In this document: one piece after another, positions 44,708 to 52,108 of the stretch
Position numbering within the stretch: position 1 is the stretch's first letter
How the letters are laid out: every line of letters begins with the position of its first letter
NCBI RefSeq assembly: GCF_000382145.1
Contig: NZ_KB907644.1
Span: 1-52,600 of the forward strand
Reading direction: 5' to 3'
DNA: 52,600 bases
From: Psychrobacter lutiphocae DSM 21542
GTDB lineage: Bacteria > Pseudomonadota > Gammaproteobacteria > Pseudomonadales > Moraxellaceae
Program-made: the position numbers and the translations under genes
The notes under the pieces: model-generated
Told to the model about the DNA's origin: nothing
Databases searched by the model: none
Seen by the model: the letters and a program-made list of their open reading frames with translations, nothing else

Positions 44708-45073
44708 GAGTAACCAATAACAATTTATTATGAGTCAAACATGTTTTGCTGAAATCATTTTTTACCCCTATTTAGCAGTTGCATTTTTCACAGTTTTAGG
44801 AAACAAATTTGGCGAACCTATTAAACTGAATTTATTTTTTGCTTTTGCAGTTTAGCGTGAAAAAACTTTAATCATGACCCTTTCGTTTACAATTTTTTAA
44901 AAACAGCTTTTTCTTCATTTTTTAACCCTTACTGATTTTTGCAATTCGTCGCTAACCAATAGCCGCTCGGCAGTTGCCAACAGTTAATATCTTTTTATAA
45001 CCAAGTCATCGCCATCCAGCTGATGTTCTGAACCTCTTAACTGCCATTTGTCAATATGGAAAAATAAAAAAAT

Positions 45074-45121
45074 TTCCTTTATATTGTGTCTAAAGCATGG
45101 AATTAGCCCTATATATTGTGG
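45074..45121 (+). promoter_or_regulatory. Paired NrdR-type boxes upstream of nrdA
   Basis: Two sites share the NrdR right half: TATATTGTGT ending at 45089 and TATATTGTGG ending at 45121. They are exactly 32 bases apart, about three helical turns, as usual for NrdR box pairs. The left halves are degenerate. The second box overlaps the region just upstream of the -10. Confidence 0.55.
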
Positions 45122-45124
45122 TTA

Positions 45125-45133
45125 TGCTAAAAT
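45125..45133 (+). promoter_or_regulatory. Candidate nrdA promoter (extended -10)
   Basis: TGCTAAAAT is an extended -10 element (hexamer TAAAAT at 45128-45133), directly downstream of the second NrdR-like box, a position suited to repression. Confidence 0.45.
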
Positions 45134-45216
45134 ACAGCCACCATTGATACCAGGACTATTTCTTTAATCTGAACGCTTTTACTCTATAAATATCGTAATA
45201 ACTAGTGGAGACAGCA

Positions 45217-47493
45217 ATGACAAATATGGATAAACTAAGCGTAACAAAAAGAGATGGCCGTTTAGAGCCAATCAATTTAGACAAGATCCATAAGGTTATT
45301 ACTTGGGCTGCGGAAGGGCTAGATAATGTCTCTGTATCACAAGTTGAATTAAAATCACATATTCAGTTTTACGATGGTATTAAGACTCGTGATATCCATG
45401 AGACCATCATCAAGGCTGCTGCTGACTTAATTTCTGAAGACACGCCAGATTATCAATACCTAGCTGCTCGCTTGGCAATTTTTCACTTACGTAAAATTGC
45501 TTACAATCAATTTGAGCCACCTCATTTATTTGATCATGTCACCAAGCTGACCCAAGATGGCAAATATGACGAGCACATCTTGCAAGACTACTCACGTGAG
45601 GAGTTTGATGAGCTAAACGACTATATCGATCACTGGCGTGATATGAACCTAGCCTACGCTGCTGCTGAGCAAATGGCGGGTAAGTATTTAGTACAAGACC
45701 GAGTAACCAAAACCGTTTATGAAAGCCCGCAGTTTTTGTATATGTTGGTCGGTATGTGTCTGTTCGCCTCATACGATAAGTCTGAGCGTATGCACTATGT
45801 CAAACGCTTTTATGACGCTGCCTCAACCTTCAAAATCTCCCTACCAACCCCGATCATGTCAGGCGTGCGTACCCCATCACGTCAGTTTAGCTCGTGCGTG
45901 TTAATCGAGTGTGGCGACAGCCTAGACTCTATTAACGCCACTACCAGCGCCATCGTTCGCTATGTGTCACAGCGTGCTGGCATCGGTGTTAACGCAGGTA
46001 ACATCCGTGCGCTCGGCAGTCCAATTCGCGGCGGTGAAGCACAGCACACCGGCTGTATTCCTTTCTACAAACTGTTCCAAACTGCGGTTAAATGCTGCTC
46101 GCAAGGCGGTGTGCGTGGTGGTGCAGCTACTTTATTCTACCCACTGTGGCATTTAGAAGTTGAGTCACTATTGGTCCTAAAGAACAACCGTGGTGTTGAA
46201 GACAACCGTGTTCGCCACATGGATTATGGGGTACAAATTAACAAAACCTTATACACCCGCTTAATCAAGGGTGAGGACATTGCCCTCTTCTCACCATCTG
46301 ATACACCAGGCTTATATGAAGCCTTCTTTGCAGATCAAGATAAGTTTGATGAGCTATACCACAAGTACGAAGCAGATGAAAATATTCGCAAACGTCACGT
46401 ACCAGCAGCAGACTTATTTAGCCTGATGATGCAAGAGCGTGCCAGCACTGGACGTATCTATATCCAAAACGTAGATCACTGTAATACCCACAGTGCCTTT
46501 GATCCAAGCGTTGCCCCAATTCGTCAGTCTAACTTGTGTATGGAGATTACCTTGCCAACCAAGCCACTAGACAATATTAATGATGAAAACGGCGAAATCG
46601 CTCTGTGTACTCTATCAGCTGTCAACCTCGGTGAAGTCGAAAACTTAGATGATATCGAAGAACCAGCAGAACTGATTGTACGTGCCCTAGATGCACTATT
46701 AGACTATCAAGACTATCCAGTCAAAGCGGCTGAAAATGGCAGTATGCGCCGCCGTACACTAGGCGTTGGCGTAATCAACTATGCCTATTACTTAGCAAAA
46801 AATGGAGTCAGATACTCAGATGGCTCAGCACTAGGTCTTACTCACCAAACCTTTGAGGCATTACAGTATTACTTATTAAAAGCATCGAATAAATTAGCAA
46901 AAGAAAAAGGGGCTTGCCCAGCCTTCAATGAGACTACCTACGCTCAAGGTATTTTGCCAATTGACACCTATAAGTCTGATTTAGACCAAGTATGCCAAGA
47001 GCCATTACGCTTAGATTGGGAAACCTTGCGTAGCGATATTAAAGCGCACGGTCTTCGCAACTCTACTCTATCTGCCTTGATGCCATCTGAAACCTCAAGC
47101 CAAATTGCCAATGCGACCAACGGTATTGAACCACCACGTGGACTGGTATCGGTAAAAGCTTCAAAAGACGGTATTTTAAAACAAGTCGTACCTGATATCT
47201 TAAACTTAAAAGATCAGTACGAATTACTCTGGCAAATGCCAAACAACAATGGCTACTTAAAACTGGTCGGTATCATGCAAAAATTCATCGACCAAAGTAT
47301 CTCAGCCAATACCAACTATGACCCATCTCGCTTTGAGGGCAATCGTGTACCAATGAAAGTACTACTTAAAGACCTTCTCATGGCATACAAACTAGGCATT
47401 AAGACACTTTATTATCACAACACTCGAGATGGTGCTAATGACGCTCAAGCTGATATCGATGATAGCTGTGCCAGTGGTGCTTGTAAGCTTTAA
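45217..47493 (+). CDS. nrdA: Ribonucleoside-diphosphate reductase class Ia, alpha subunit NrdA
   Basis: Reduces ribonucleoside diphosphates to deoxy forms. An ATP-cone lies at the N-terminus (VTKRDGRLEPINLDKIHKVI). The catalytic barrel has FSSCVLIECGD (first redox Cys), SNLCMEITLPT (active-site Cys), and the second redox Cys within EIALCTLSAVNLGE; SETSSQIANATNGIEPPRG is the family signature. The C-terminal swinging arm ends CASGACKL with its Cys pair. 758 residues, normal. ATG 45217 is preferred, six bases after GGAG; the same frame reaches a GTG at 45205. The partner nrdB is 1.6 kb downstream rather than adjacent. Confidence 0.97.
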   Translation: MTNMDKLSVTKRDGRLEPINLDKIHKVITWAAEGLDNVSVSQVELKSHIQFYDGIKTRDIHETIIKAAADLISEDTPDYQYLAARLAIFHLRKIAYNQFEPPHLFDHVTKLTQDGKYDEHILQDYSREEFDELNDYIDHWRDMNLAYAAAEQMAGKYLVQDRVTKTVYESPQFLYMLVGMCLFASYDKSERMHYVKRFYDAASTFKISLPTPIMSGVRTPSRQFSSCVLIECGDSLDSINATTSAIVRYVSQRAGIGVNAGNIRALGSPIRGGEAQHTGCIPFYKLFQTAVKCCSQGGVRGGAATLFYPLWHLEVESLLVLKNNRGVEDNRVRHMDYGVQINKTLYTRLIKGEDIALFSPSDTPGLYEAFFADQDKFDELYHKYEADENIRKRHVPAADLFSLMMQERASTGRIYIQNVDHCNTHSAFDPSVAPIRQSNLCMEITLPTKPLDNINDENGEIALCTLSAVNLGEVENLDDIEEPAELIVRALDALLDYQDYPVKAAENGSMRRRTLGVGVINYAYYLAKNGVRYSDGSALGLTHQTFEALQYYLLKASNKLAKEKGACPAFNETTYAQGILPIDTYKSDLDQVCQEPLRLDWETLRSDIKAHGLRNSTLSALMPSETSSQIANATNGIEPPRGLVSVKASKDGILKQVVPDILNLKDQYELLWQMPNNNGYLKLVGIMQKFIDQSISANTNYDPSRFEGNRVPMKVLLKDLLMAYKLGIKTLYYHNTRDGANDAQADIDDSCASGACKL

Positions 47494-47545
47494 TCCTTAA
47501 AGCCCCTGTTTGTAAAACTTCTTTAGATTTTGCATTACCCTAAAC

Positions 47546-47770
47546 ATCCCCTTTTTTAGGGGATATTTAAAGGAGCATGCTTTAAAAGCTTAGGATGTAG
47601 CCAATCCCGCCATACGCTCATATCTTGGTTTGCACAGGGGCGGTTGCTAATGGTGAAGTGCGTTCCTGACTCAGCGATAACGCCCTTCACCAAGCACCCG
47701 CAACCCTGTGCCTCACCAAGGATACCCGCTACTGTCGGGGCTAAACCGCACCCCAAGGCGACTATACTAG
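47546..47770 (-). mobile_element. Probable 3' remnant of an IS605-type tnpB with RNA-like hairpin
   Basis: A leftward open stretch of ~70 codons ends ...KHAPLNIP-stop, with the TAA in the loop of hairpin ATCCCCT / AGGGGAT (47546-47564). The tnpB end at 52126 has the same design (...AEGIPS-stop in the loop of CCCCTC / GAGGGG), which is my main reason for the call. The stretch is GC-richer than its surroundings and folds into a long hairpin (47632-47711). RuvC and zinc-finger motifs are not present in what remains, so the assignment is an inference. Confidence 0.45.
47632..47711. ncRNA. Large well-paired hairpin, candidate structured RNA
   Basis: Four nested helices: GCACAG/CTGTGC (47632-47637 with 47706-47711), GGTTGC/GCAACC (47642-47647 with 47700-47705), TGGTGAAG/CTTCACCA (47651-47658 with 47685-47692) and GCGTT/AACGC (47660-47664 with 47679-47683). 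That is 25 Watson-Crick pairs in 80 bases. In the IS605-remnant reading this would be part of the omega-RNA scaffold, encoded on the minus strand. Confidence 0.5.
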
Positions 47771-47851
47771 AACTTCAAACTTCCTATACTCACTAAGTCT
47801 CAATATGAATACTTTATAAAATATGCTGTCGTAATACCATCATAAGTAGCA

Positions 47852-47898
47852 AGCAAGCGTTGCGTGGGTGCAACGCAGTGAAACACACGAATTAAACA
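47852..47898. repeat. 47-bp repeat, copy 1
   Basis: AGCAAGCGTTGCGTGGGTGC followed by AACGCAGTGAAACACACG and AATTAAACA. About 42 of 47 bases match copy 2 at 48197. Contains short inverted segments of the common REP kind. Confidence 0.85.
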
Positions 47899-47937
47899 CC
47901 TCTCTATTAATAAGCGATAACTTAATAAGGACTTGAA

Positions 47938-48198
47938 ATGAAATATAAAATTTTGAATTTATTAAGCGATATTTTCTTTGGTAATAATCAATCTGTTTAC
48001 CAGAAAACTACTTCAATCTATATATTAAATGCAATATTTCTTTTTGTTAGTGTTTTATATAGTGCGTTCAATATCAATATAGCAAGTGGTCTAACGATAA
48101 TACTTTCGTTGATTATAGTTACAATTAAATTTTCAAGTTTGAGTTTTTTAATTTGGCAAGCAATAAAGTTTGATAATAATTTTAGAAGTCAATTTTAG
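47938..48198 (+). CDS. Small membrane protein, unknown
   Basis: An 86-residue AT-rich gene I do not recognise. Two hydrophobic segments (SIYILNAIFLFVSVLYSAF and SGLTIILSLIIVTIKFSSLSFLIW) predict a small inner-membrane protein with short basic ends. ATG 47938 is preceded by AAGGAC at good distance. The gene is bracketed by the two copies of a 47-base repeat; its stop is at the start of the second copy. Base composition differs from nrdA/nrdB, in keeping with an acquired islet. Confidence 0.6.
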   Translation: MKYKILNLLSDIFFGNNQSVYQKTTSIYILNAIFLFVSVLYSAFNINIASGLTIILSLIIVTIKFSSLSFLIWQAIKFDNNFRSQF

Positions 48199-48243
48199 CA
48201 AACGTAGCGTGTGTGCAACGCAGTGAAACCCACCAATTAAACA
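48197..48243. repeat. 47-bp repeat, copy 2
   Basis: AGCAAACGTAGCGTGTGTGC followed by AACGCAGTGAAACCCACC and AATTAAACA, in the same orientation as copy 1. The two copies flank the small membrane protein gene. Confidence 0.85.
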
Positions 48244-48311
48244 TTACACTATAATTAATACCCTATGCTTGAACTTATTTATTATATTGAAAACTAAACA
48301 AAGGTATTCAA

Positions 48312-48842
48312 ATGGTCGATGTTCCTTATTTAGGCAAACTTGAGAAAGACAGTTGTGATAACTGGCTAATTAGCCAACCCATAACTGTCAAAGTTTTAGG
48401 CGATAAAAAATGTCGCTTTATTTTAGATGACTATGAGCAAGATGAAAATAAGGAAGAATATCATCAAGCCATAGCTAATTTTTTGTCCATAGATGAAAGT
48501 ATTCTCAAGCAAGCTCAAAATGATATCTATCGATATTATCAAGATATCAAAGCGTTATTAGATGAAGATGATATCGTCAAAATTAATAACCCAAGTGATG
48601 TCTGGCATCATATTCAATTAGGTGATACACCTATTGTCCAGCGTCGCCCATATGGTGATAAAGCGGTTTATATATCATTAGAATCTGAGTGCGATTGGGA
48701 GCCTGAACACGGCTTGCAAATTATATTTAAACAAGGACTATTCGTTAGCAAAATAGGTGAGTATGATGGTCACCTATCTTACGCTGATAGCTATGCAGAC
48801 CCAAAACTTGAAAATGTTGTGTATCATTCATTTTCTAACTAA
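48312..48842 (+). CDS. Hypothetical cytoplasmic protein (DUF6985-like)
   Basis: A 176-residue soluble acidic protein. The pattern of a strand-rich N-terminus (YLGKLEKDSCDNWLISQPI), a central helical part and a C-terminal GLQIIFKQGLFVSKIGEYDGHLSYADSY reminds me of the DUF6985 family, found as scattered accessory genes and sometimes among immunity-type proteins. This is recognition by pattern, not a search result. It starts at ATG 48312 with only a weak AAAGG upstream. It sits in the nrdA-nrdB islet after the small membrane protein; no toxin partner is visible. Confidence 0.6.
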   Translation: MVDVPYLGKLEKDSCDNWLISQPITVKVLGDKKCRFILDDYEQDENKEEYHQAIANFLSIDESILKQAQNDIYRYYQDIKALLDEDDIVKINNPSDVWHHIQLGDTPIVQRRPYGDKAVYISLESECDWEPEHGLQIIFKQGLFVSKIGEYDGHLSYADSYADPKLENVVYHSFSN

Positions 48843-48869
48843 TAGAGCTGACACCCTCATAAAAGAATT

Positions 48870-48948
48870 GTAGGTTGGGTGAATCTAGCGACACCCAACG
48901 ATTCAAACTTTAAGCATTGTTGGGTCTCGTACCTCGACACCAACCTAC
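48870..48948. repeat. REP-like palindrome (GTAGGTTGG ends)
   Basis: GTAGGTTGG (48870-48878) and CCAACCTAC (48940-48948) are inverted, with an internal TTGGGTG/CACCCAA pair and a further TTGGGTC half. Intergenic before nrdB. Confidence 0.8.
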
Positions 48949-48964
48949 TGTAAGCTAATAAGCC

Positions 48965-49028
48965 GTAGGGTGCGTCTCACGCACCAATAAAACATTATGA
49001 TTAAATCGGTGCGCGGGGCGCACCCTAC
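48965..49028. repeat. REP-like palindrome (GTAGGGTGCG ends)
   Basis: GTAGGGTGCG (48965-48974) and CGCACCCTAC (49019-49028) are exact inverted repeats, with inner CGCACC/GGTGCG pairing. The GTAGGGTGCG...CACGCACC type is a widely seen bacterial palindromic repeat. Confidence 0.85.
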
Positions 49029-49098
49029 CCAAAATAAAAACGGCTTTAAAATTTAAGAAATAAACAGTTAAACAAACCCAAAAACGAAAGGTAAAATC

Positions 49099-50232
49099 AT
49101 GAATTATTCAATCTTTTGCCAAACTCCAAATGATCAGCTCAAAGAGCCAATGTTCTTTGGTCAACCCGTCAACGTTGCTCGTTATGACCAACAAAAACAC
49201 CCCGTCTTTGAGCAACTTATTGAAAAACAACTCTCCTTTTTCTGGCGTCCAGAAGAGGTTGATGTGTCAAAAGACCGTATTGATTATGCCAACCTTTCCG
49301 CACATGAGCAGCATATCTTTATCAGTAACCTAAAGTACCAAACCCTACTAGACTCTATTCAAGGTCGTAGTCCGAACGTGGTGCTGTTGCCACTGGTATC
49401 TATCCCTGAACTTGAGACTTGGATTGAAACTTGGTCATTCTCTGAGACCATTCACTCACGCAGTTATACCCATATTATCCGTAATATCGTCAACGATCCA
49501 TCTGTGGTATTTGACGACATTATGCAAAATGAGCACATCTTACAACGTGCCTCAGATATTGCCTATTATTATGACGATCTGTATCAAAGCTCGCAGCTAT
49601 ACAGCCTATTTGGAGCAGGCACTCACATCATCAATGGTGAGGAAAAATATGTAGATCTTGCTAAACTAAAAAAACAGCTGTATCTATGCTTGATGGCTGT
49701 TAACGTATTAGAAGCAATTCGCTTTTATGTGTCCTTTGCCTGTTCGTTTGCCTTTGCTGAGCGCAAACTTATGGAAGGTAATGCCAAAATTATTAAGCTA
49801 ATTGCTCGTGATGAAGCGCTGCATTTGACCAGTACCCAGCACATGCTCAATATCATGGCATCGGGTAAAGATGATCCAGAAATGGTTCAAATTGCAAAAG
49901 ACTGTTATGAGGACAGTATTGATATTTTCCGTAAGGCAGCTGAGCAGGAAAAAGACTGGGCAGGTTATTTGTTCAAAGATGGTTCTATGATCGGGCTTAA
50001 TAAAGATATTTTGTGCCAATATGTGGAGTATATTACCAACTTGCGTATGGAAGCGGTTGGCTTACCCGCCCTATTCCCTGACTCAAGAACCAATCCAATC
50101 CCTTGGATTAATACCTGGCTGTCATCAGATAATGTCCAAGTTGCGCCACAAGAGACAGAGATTAGCTCTTACTTAGTAGGTCAGATTGATTCTGATTTAT
50201 CTGATGCTGACTTTGATGATTTTGAGTTATAA
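49099..50232 (+). CDS. nrdB: Ribonucleoside-diphosphate reductase class Ia, beta subunit NrdB
   Basis: Carries the diiron-tyrosyl radical cofactor. Iron ligands and radical site are visible: Asp in [10 protein letters not shown], Glu/His and the radical Tyr in [16 protein letters not shown], Glu in [15 protein letters not shown], and Glu/His in [15 protein letters not shown]. The acidic, aromatic C-terminal tail (DADFDDFEL) is the peptide that binds NrdA. 377 residues, normal. AAAGG precedes ATG 49099. Separated from nrdA by an accessory islet and followed by the ferredoxin gene. Confidence 0.97.
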   Translation: MNYSIFCQTPNDQLKEPMFFGQPVNVARYDQQKHPVFEQLIEKQLSFFWRPEEVDVSKDRIDYANLSAHEQHIFISNLKYQTLLDSIQGRSPNVVLLPLVSIPELETWIETWSFSETIHSRSYTHIIRNIVNDPSVVFDDIMQNEHILQRASDIAYYYDDLYQSSQLYSLFGAGTHIINGEEKYVDLAKLKKQLYLCLMAVNVLEAIRFYVSFACSFAFAERKLMEGNAKIIKLIARDEALHLTSTQHMLNIMASGKDDPEMVQIAKDCYEDSIDIFRKAAEQEKDWAGYLFKDGSMIGLNKDILCQYVEYITNLRMEAVGLPALFPDSRTNPIPWINTWLSSDNVQVAPQETEISSYLVGQIDSDLSDADFDDFEL

Positions 50233-50288
50233 GCCATAATCAAAACAAGTTAGGATATTTTCAAAATACAGGCAGCGGTTGGTTTGTT

Positions 50289-50546
50289 ATGACTTGGGTA
50301 ATTACTGCAAAAACACGCTTTTATTTGCATGATGGTGAAAGCTTACTCGACGGGCTATTACGCACTGGACATGATATTAACTATCAATGCAAAGAAGGTT
50401 ATTGTGGTAGTTGCCGAGTGACCCTAACCGCAGCCTCTTATCCAGTAACTTATGCCAAACCACCACTGGCAATGATTGATGACTCAGAGATATTGCCTTG
50501 TTGCTGTCAGATTCAAGGAGTAATACGGCTCAAAGATGTTCGCTGA
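50289..50546 (+). CDS. [2Fe-2S] ferredoxin, YfaE-like
   Basis: An 85-residue plant-type ferredoxin. The cluster loop CKEGYCGSCRVTL gives three cysteines (C-x4-C-x2-C) and the fourth is in EILPCCCQI. In E. coli YfaE follows nrdB and helps maintain and regenerate the NrdB diferric-tyrosyl cofactor; the same gene order here supports that role. It starts 57 bases after nrdB. Confidence 0.9.
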   Translation: MTWVITAKTRFYLHDGESLLDGLLRTGHDINYQCKEGYCGSCRVTLTAASYPVTYAKPPLAMIDDSEILPCCCQIQGVIRLKDVR

Positions 50547-50621
50547 CTATATTGCCCTTGCTAATGCCCTGTGGCTATATTGAGCTACTAAAAAACTATA
50601 CTGTAACCCCTAGTAACCGAT

Positions 50622-50657
50622 TTAAAAACCACTACTGAAGGTCAGTAGTGGTTTTTT
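50622..50657. terminator. Bidirectional terminator between ferredoxin and protease genes
   Basis: AACCACTACTGA pairs perfectly with TCAGTAGTGGTT around AGG. A T run follows rightward and an A run precedes it, so it can serve both the nrdB-ferredoxin mRNA and the convergent protease gene. Confidence 0.9.
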
Positions 50658-50696
50658 GAAGTAGATTTTAATTTTGCTATGGCAACTGCAAAAATA

Positions 50697-52037
50697 TTAT
50701 TCAAACTCGCCATCTTCTTCAGGTAATATAGGATCTACATTGGGCCTAGCACCATTTTCAAACAGCTCAATCAATTCCTCACGCATCCGTTCACGCTGCT
50801 CTTGAGTCAATGGCACTGATCCTTCTGGGTGATCAAATAAGCTACCAGGATCATCTTCAATCTGTGGCATGATCAAGTCATTTTGAGTCGGACGCTCAGC
50901 CAAGGTTATGTTAATATTCATATTTTGTGACTTACGTAATACTTGTACTGACAATACCGTGCCTGGCAGTTTGCGTGCAACATATTGAATCAGGCTATTA
51001 GCATCTGTCATCTCCACGCCATCAATAGATAGAATAATATCACCAATTTGTAACCCACTTTTGGCTGCTGGGCTAGCGGGAATGATATTACGCACCAACA
51101 CACCCGTAGAATTATCCAACTTGGTTGGATCCCGCAACTGCGACAATACTTCGATACCTAGCCAGCCGCGACTTACTTTACCATCTTTAATAATAGCATT
51201 CATTACCTGCTCAACCAAAGCAGTTGGAATAGCAAAACCTATCCCCATTGATCCCCCTGAGCGTGAGAAAATAACAGTATTAATCCCCACTAACTCACCA
51301 TAAGCATCGACCAAAGCACCACCTGAATTACCTGGGTTGATAGCCGCATCAGTTTGAATAAAATCTTCAAAAGTATTCACTCCCAATCCAGTACGACCAG
51401 TAGCGGAAATGATACCCTGCGTTACTGTCTGACCTACACCAAAGGGATTACCAATCGCAAGCGCCACGTCACCCACTTCAATGGGACGCTCTCTAAAAGC
51501 CAACGGCTCAAGCCCTGACATCTCTACTTTAATCACTGCCAAGTCACTATCTGGATCTGTACCTACTACTTCTGCTACTGCTTTACGCCCATCATTTAAA
51601 GCAACTACAATTTCATCTGCCTTGGCAATTACGTGCGCATTAGTGACGATATATCCATCTGTGGAAACGATCACCCCTGAGCCTAAGTTAGTTTCTGAAC
51701 CAGCTTGCGGTGCTTGTCCATGAAACTCATAAAAACGACGCAAAATAGGATCATTCATATACGGATTGTGGGTAACCGTTTGGGTGGTATAAATATTAAC
51801 CACAGAGCGTGCTGCTTGAACCACTGCGTTGTGATAGGATACGATAGGTTCTGGTTTGTCAGATAGTCTCTCTGAACCTAATGGAATCGATGTGGTCTCA
51901 CTACGTGGCGGTTGCCAAGTCGCTTGTTGGCGTGTTTTCTGGTCAATATAAACCCAAATAAAAGCCACTAACACCGCAAGCAATAAAAGCCAGGGTAAAA
52001 TCCTCCAAATGATATTTGATTTTGAAGATGCAGACAT
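50697..52037 (-). CDS. HtrA-family periplasmic serine protease, DegS/AlgW-like
   Basis: A trypsin-like protease anchored in the inner membrane by one N-terminal helix (ILPWLLLLAVLVAFIWVYI), facing the periplasm. The catalytic triad is seen in TNAHVI (His), DSDLAVIKV (Asp) and NPGNSGGALVD (Ser). One PDZ domain follows (GVLVRNIIPASPAAKSGLQIGDIILSIDG). A single PDZ and membrane anchor fit DegS/AlgW, which starts the sigma-E envelope stress cascade, rather than DegP with two. The C-terminal ~75 residues form an acidic tail not usual in DegS. ATG 52037 has a strong GAGGAG site five bases upstream. Confidence 0.88.
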   Translation of the reverse strand: MSASSKSNIIWRILPWLLLLAVLVAFIWVYIDQKTRQQATWQPPRSETTSIPLGSERLSDKPEPIVSYHNAVVQAARSVVNIYTTQTVTHNPYMNDPILRRFYEFHGQAPQAGSETNLGSGVIVSTDGYIVTNAHVIAKADEIVVALNDGRKAVAEVVGTDPDSDLAVIKVEMSGLEPLAFRERPIEVGDVALAIGNPFGVGQTVTQGIISATGRTGLGVNTFEDFIQTDAAINPGNSGGALVDAYGELVGINTVIFSRSGGSMGIGFAIPTALVEQVMNAIIKDGKVSRGWLGIEVLSQLRDPTKLDNSTGVLVRNIIPASPAAKSGLQIGDIILSIDGVEMTDANSLIQYVARKLPGTVLSVQVLRKSQNMNINITLAERPTQNDLIMPQIEDDPGSLFDHPEGSVPLTQEQRERMREELIELFENGARPNVDPILPEEDGEFE

Positions 52038-52108
52038 GTCACTCCTCGATAGTAGTACTAAGCTAAGGCTAATGATATATGGTTTTGGATACAGTTATAA
52101 CTGGATAT

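Larger units (their letters stand above)
44506..45216. other. 711-base spacer upstream of nrdA
   Basis: No gene seen. It contains the terminator at 44676-44707, a very AT-rich stretch (44740-44940), and the nrdA control region at 45070-45135. Confidence 0.5.
47494..47937. other. Spacer holding an IS605-type remnant and a repeat
   Basis: The first part of the nrdA-nrdB islet: the tnpB-like 3' remnant with its hairpins (47546-47770) and the first copy of a 47-base repeat (47852-47898). No terminator of nrdA stands out other than the remnant's CCCCT/AGGGG hairpin. Confidence 0.5.

Noticed and set aside
48312..48842. Immunity protein of a toxin system
   Set aside because: The protein resembles scattered accessory families, but no polymorphic toxin, CdiA or Rhs gene is in the window, so a function is not claimed.
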